Source: Chlorella sp. KRBP
Taxonomy: Eukaryota; Chlorophyta; Trebouxiophyceae; Chlorellales; Chlorellaceae
Assembly (NCBI GenBank): GCA_004335735.1
Contig: QAXK01003192.1
Span: 1 to 25,807 of the forward strand
Direction: 5' to 3'
DNA: 25,807 nt
In this document: positions 22,929-25,807 of the stretch, piece by piece
Numbering within the stretch: the stretch's first letter is position 1
Layout of the letters: every line of letters starts with the position of its first letter
Notes under the pieces: generated by a model
The model's input: the letters and a program-made list of their open reading frames with translations, nothing else
Databases searched by the model: none
Told to the model about the DNA's origin: nothing
Translations under genes and position numbers: made by a program

Positions 22929-22953
22929 GGGGCGATCCTCTCGCAGTAGGGGG

Positions 22954-24219
22954 TCAGCGGTCCTCGAGGCCCCACGGCGAGCCGTAGCCGGCCGGCTTCG
23001 GGGCGGCGAGCAGGTCGAGGAACGGCACGGCGTCGAAGGCCTCGGGGCCGAGGACACCGGTGCCCGCCCACGACCCGTTCGCGAGCAGCTCGAGGGCGAC
23101 GACGGGGTTGACCGCCGTCTGCCAGACGACGCACTGGGCCTCGTAGTCACGCATCGTGTCGGCGTTGTCGGACACGTGGTAGAGGTAGGTCCGCCGCGGC
23201 TGCCCGTCCTTCCCGGTCCCGGTGACCCACAGGCCGGCACACGTCCTGCCCTCCATCCGCGGACCGATGGTCTGCGGGTCGGGCAGCACGGCGGCGACGA
23301 CGTCGCGCGGGCTGACCTGCACGCCCTTGACGGTCACCGGCTCGGTGGAGTCCAGGCCGAGGGTGTGCAGCGTGCGCAGGATGGTGATCATCTCCTCGCC
23401 GAGCCCGTACTTGAAGGTCACCTTCTGCGCGTCGACCCAGCGCGGCATGAGGAGCACCTCCTCGTGCTCGACGTGCACGCACTCGACCGGGCCGATGCCC
23501 TCGGGGAACTCGAAGACCTCGGGCTCGCTGAACGGCGGCAGGGTGTACCAGCCGCCGTCGGGCTCGCCGGCGCGCTCCTTCTCCCAGACCACCGGCGGGT
23601 TGAGGCACTCCTCGATGATCGTCCACATCGAGAAGCCCGGCGCGAAGACCTCGTTCCCGTCCTCGTCGCGGATGACGAGGTTCGCGCCGTCGCGCGTGCC
23701 GAGCTCGTCGATCTCGGAGAACAGGTGGTCGGCCGCGTAGCGGGCGAAGACGTCGGAGAGCCCCGGCTCGACCCCGATGCCGACGAGCGCGAGCCGGCCC
23801 TCGGCCTCCCACTCCCCCGCCTGCGCGAACTGCTCGTCGCCGAGCTTGACCCCGACCTTGGCGTAGGGCTCCTCGGGGTGGCGCCGCGAGAGGCTCATCG
23901 CCATGTCGAGGTAGTCGGCGCCGGCGGCCCGGGCCCCCTCGAAGATCGGCACGACGAACCGTGGGTCGACGGCGTTGAAGACGTGCGTCGCGCGCACCTC
24001 GCGGGCCAGCGCGGTGACCGCGGCGGCGTCGGACGCGTCGACCTGCGCGGACGAGAACCGCTCTCCCCCGCCGCCTCGCGCCGACGCCGCCGCGACGGTG
24101 CGCTCGGCCCGGGAGACGTCGTGGTCGGCGACGACCCACGCCTCGAAGAAGTCGCGCTCGGCAGCGATACGGGCGGCGGCGTCGCCGACCCCGCCCGCCC
24201 CGATCATGAGGACGCGCAC
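22954..24219 (-). CDS. Saccharopine-dehydrogenase-family oxidoreductase, CANSDH-like
   Basis: 421 residues. An N-terminal Rossmann fold starts with VLMIGAGGVGDAAARIAAE (GAGGVG at 7-12). Then come VFNAVDPRFVVPIFEGARAAGADYLDMAM, GVEPGLSDVFARYAADHLFSEIDEL, and the C-terminal LPDPQTIGPRMEGRTCAGLWVTGTGKDG and YEAQCVVWQTAVNPVVALELLANGSWAGTGV. This overall pattern recalls carboxynorspermidine/carboxyspermidine dehydrogenases, which reductively join aspartate semialdehyde to a diamine. The wider family also includes lysine-pathway saccharopine dehydrogenases, so the exact reaction is open. No carboxynorspermidine decarboxylase is in view. GTG 24219 has a strong AGGAGGG 6 nt upstream. It lies 43 bp after potC and 25 bp before gabD, so all are probably one transcript. 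Confidence 0.85.
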   Translation of the reverse strand: MRVLMIGAGGVGDAAARIAAERDFFEAWVVADHDVSRAERTVAAASARGGGGERFSSAQVDASDAAAVTALAREVRATHVFNAVDPRFVVPIFEGARAAGADYLDMAMSLSRRHPEEPYAKVGVKLGDEQFAQAGEWEAEGRLALVGIGVEPGLSDVFARYAADHLFSEIDELGTRDGANLVIRDEDGNEVFAPGFSMWTIIEECLNPPVVWEKERAGEPDGGWYTLPPFSEPEVFEFPEGIGPVECVHVEHEEVLLMPRWVDAQKVTFKYGLGEEMITILRTLHTLGLDSTEPVTVKGVQVSPRDVVAAVLPDPQTIGPRMEGRTCAGLWVTGTGKDGQPRRTYLYHVSDNADTMRDYEAQCVVWQTAVNPVVALELLANGSWAGTGVLGPEAFDAVPFLDLLAAPKPAGYGSPWGLEDR

Positions 24220-24262
24220 GGATGACCCTCCTGGAGCCTGGTGTGGACGAGGTGCGGGGACG

Positions 24263-25072
24263 TCACTTGGTGGCGCGACGCGCGTTGCCGACGACCTGGC
24301 CGATGATCACCAGGGCGAGGGCGATGACGAACATCGAGAAGCCGATGACGTTGGCCTGGGCGGGGATCCCGCGCAGGTACGAGACGTAGACGAACTTCGG
24401 GAAGGTCGTCTCGTTGCCGGAGACGAAGTTCGTGATGATGAAGTCGTCGAAGGACAGCGAGAAGGCCAGGAGCGCGGCGCCGACGATGCCGGGCAGGACC
24501 AGCGGGAAGGTGACCCGCCAGAAGGTGCTGCCGGGGCCGGCGTAGAGGTCCTGGGCGGCCTCCTCGATGCGCGGGTCGAGGCTCTGCAGACGCGCTTTCA
24601 CCGTGACGACCACGAAGCTCACGCAGAACATGATGTGGGCGATGGTGATCGTCCAGAACCCGAGGCCGAGGCCGACCCGCGAGAAGCCCTGGACGAAGAT
24701 GGTCAGCAGGCTCGCGCCGAGGACGATCTCGGGGGTCGCCATCGGGACGAAGACCAGCACGTTGCTGACGGCCCGCCCGCGGAACCGGTGGCGCACGAGG
24801 GCGAAGGCGAGCATCGTGCCGAGGGCGGTCGCGACGACCGTGGCGATGAGCCCGATCTCCAGCGAGGTGACGAGCGCGTCGCACACCCCGGGTGCCCCAC
24901 AGGGGTCCCGCCAGTGCTTGAGCGTCGGGCTGCCCTGCGGGTTCCAGACGATGTTCGACTTCCGGTAGTTGTTGAACGAGAAGACGAACGTGTACGCCAC
25001 GGGCAGGAACAGGTAGAGCAGCACGAGGACCGCGACGATGATCGCGAACCGGTTCTGCAGCCAGCGGATCAC
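24263..25072 (-). CDS. potC: Polyamine-type ABC transporter permease (PotC-like)
   Basis: 269 residues with six membrane helices. The inner-membrane subunit pairs with PotB and an ATPase to import spermidine/putrescine or similar compounds delivered by a binding protein. The cytoplasmic EAA loop that docks the ATPase is clear: EEAAQDLYAGPGSTFWRVTFPLVLPGI. SFDDFIITNFVSG near the end is typical of PotC. The first external loop holds two cysteines (Cys58 and Cys64, CGAPGVC) that could form a disulfide. GTG 25072 overlaps the potB stop as GTGA. Substrate is inferred from family and from the downstream amine-metabolism genes. Confidence 0.9.
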   Translation of the reverse strand: MIRWLQNRFAIIVAVLVLLYLFLPVAYTFVFSFNNYRKSNIVWNPQGSPTLKHWRDPCGAPGVCDALVTSLEIGLIATVVATALGTMLAFALVRHRFRGRAVSNVLVFVPMATPEIVLGASLLTIFVQGFSRVGLGLGFWTITIAHIMFCVSFVVVTVKARLQSLDPRIEEAAQDLYAGPGSTFWRVTFPLVLPGIVGAALLAFSLSFDDFIITNFVSGNETTFPKFVYVSYLRGIPAQANVIGFSMFVIALALVIIGQVVGNARRATK

Positions 25073-25807
25073 AGCAGCTCCTCCGTCCCGAAGCGGCGGA
25101 TGTAGACGAAGACCATGGCGAGGATGAGCGCCATGAGGGTGAACGAGAGCGCCGCGGCGGTCGGGAAGCCTCCGAGAACGCGGAAGAACTGGCTGTCGAT
25201 GACGTTGCCGACCATCTTGTCCCCGTCGGAGCCGAGCAGCTCGGCGTTGACGTAGTCACCGGCGGCGGGGATGAAGGTGAGCAGCGTGCCGGCGATGACA
25301 CCCGGCATCGACATCGGGAGGGTCACGGTCCGGAAGGTCGTGAACCCGTTGGCGTAGAGGTCTCCCCCGGCCTCGATGACCCGTGCGTCGGCCCGCTCGA
25401 GCGAGGCGTAGATGGGCAGCACCATGAACGGGAGGAAGTTGTACGTGAGGCCTGCGACGACCGCCGCCGCCGTCTCGGTGATGCGTCCGCCCGGCAGCAG
25501 GTGGAGCGTGTTGAGGGTGCTGGCCACCGGCCCGTCGTCGGCGAGGATCTGGCGCCAGGCCACGGTGCGGAGGATGAACGAGGTGAAGAACGGCGCGATG
25601 ACGGCGATGAGCATGATGTTGCGCCAGCGCCCGGCCTTGAAGGCCATCGCGTAGGCGAGCGGGTAGGCCAGCGCGAACGCGAAGAAGGTCGCGAGACCCG
25701 CGAAGAGCAGCGAGCGACCGAACTGCGGTGCGAAGTCGGTGAGCGCCCGCAGGTAGTTCGAGAAGTTGACGTCGCGGTAGTAGTAGCCCGGGTACCCGGG
25801 GAACTGC
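25069..25807 (-). CDS. potB: Polyamine-type ABC transporter permease (PotB-like), 5' end beyond window
   Basis: 246 codons plus one base are visible and the frame remains open at the right edge, so the start and the first helix are missing (full members are about 280-310 residues). The visible part begins QFPGYPGYYYRDVNFSNYLRALTDF. It continues with a helix and AMAFKAGRWRNIMLIAVIAPFFTSFILRTVAWRQILADDG, the family's conserved core. The EAA loop is VIEAGGDLYANGFTTFRTVTLPMSMPGV and the PAAGDYVNAELLG signature is typical of PotB. It overlaps potC by 4 nt. The ATPase and binding-protein genes would be expected further upstream, outside the window. Confidence 0.9.
   Translation of the reverse strand, partial: QFPGYPGYYYRDVNFSNYLRALTDFAPQFGRSLLFAGLATFFAFALAYPLAYAMAFKAGRWRNIMLIAVIAPFFTSFILRTVAWRQILADDGPVASTLNTLHLLPGGRITETAAAVVAGLTYNFLPFMVLPIYASLERADARVIEAGGDLYANGFTTFRTVTLPMSMPGVIAGTLLTFIPAAGDYVNAELLGSDGDKMVGNVIDSQFFRVLGGFPTAAALSFTLMALILAMVFVYIRRFGTEELL

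Overview
The window comes from a very GC-rich chromosome. Third codon positions are nearly all G or C, GTG starts are common and many genes touch or overlap. A Rip1-type site-2 protease next to Dxr and IspG, a DUF4081/GNAT gene beside IspG, a tandem-GNAT protein resembling mycothiol synthase and a DUF559 protein all point to an actinobacterium. I infer a Micrococcales-type organism, perhaps Intrasporangiaceae-like, but the family is not proven. No rRNA, tRNA, CRISPR array, phage or insertion sequence is visible. The window holds 21 protein genes, 19 complete and one cut at each edge; only two are on the + strand.

Left part (1-9.5 kb): a Tat-exported molybdopterin oxidoreductase subunit, running off the left edge, is divergent from a YyaL-type thioredoxin-domain protein. 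The 164-bp gap between them holds two hairpins/palindromes and a probable leaderless promoter. A convergent gap of about 540 bp follows, with three hairpins and no credible gene. Next is a tight minus-strand operon: a ferric-reductase-like membrane flavoprotein, an exported FMN-binding-domain protein with a flavinylation motif, and an ApbE flavin transferase. Together these look like a machine that moves electrons from NAD(P)H across the membrane to a covalently bound FMN outside. Divergent from it is an amylosucrase whose leader carries a perfect LacI-family operator.

Middle (9.5-14 kb): a DUF559/AbiEi-like protein gene sits between two nearly identical long palindromes spaced exactly 1,000 bp apart, one of which supplies the gene's stop codon. 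To its right is the operon proS - HAD hydrolase - TauE/SafE transporter, with overlapping genes.

Right part (14-21.4 kb): the isoprenoid/site-2-protease block dxr - rip1 - ispG - uridine-kinase-like - GNAT(DUF4081) - tandem GNAT. A perfect 10-bp-stem hairpin just before ispG buries its ribosome-binding site. Upstream of dxr is a solitary DnaB-C-terminal-type ATPase.

Far right (21.4-25.8 kb): a polyamine-type operon of two ABC permeases (PotB, cut by the edge, and PotC), a saccharopine-dehydrogenase-family enzyme and a succinate-semialdehyde-type dehydrogenase. Together they suggest uptake and conversion of putrescine/spermidine or a related amine.

Most of the window is conserved housekeeping. 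The least explained parts are the DUF559 gene with its paired palindromes, the flavinylation operon with an ApbE lacking a visible signal peptide, the hairpin over the ispG start, and the structured intergenic gaps.
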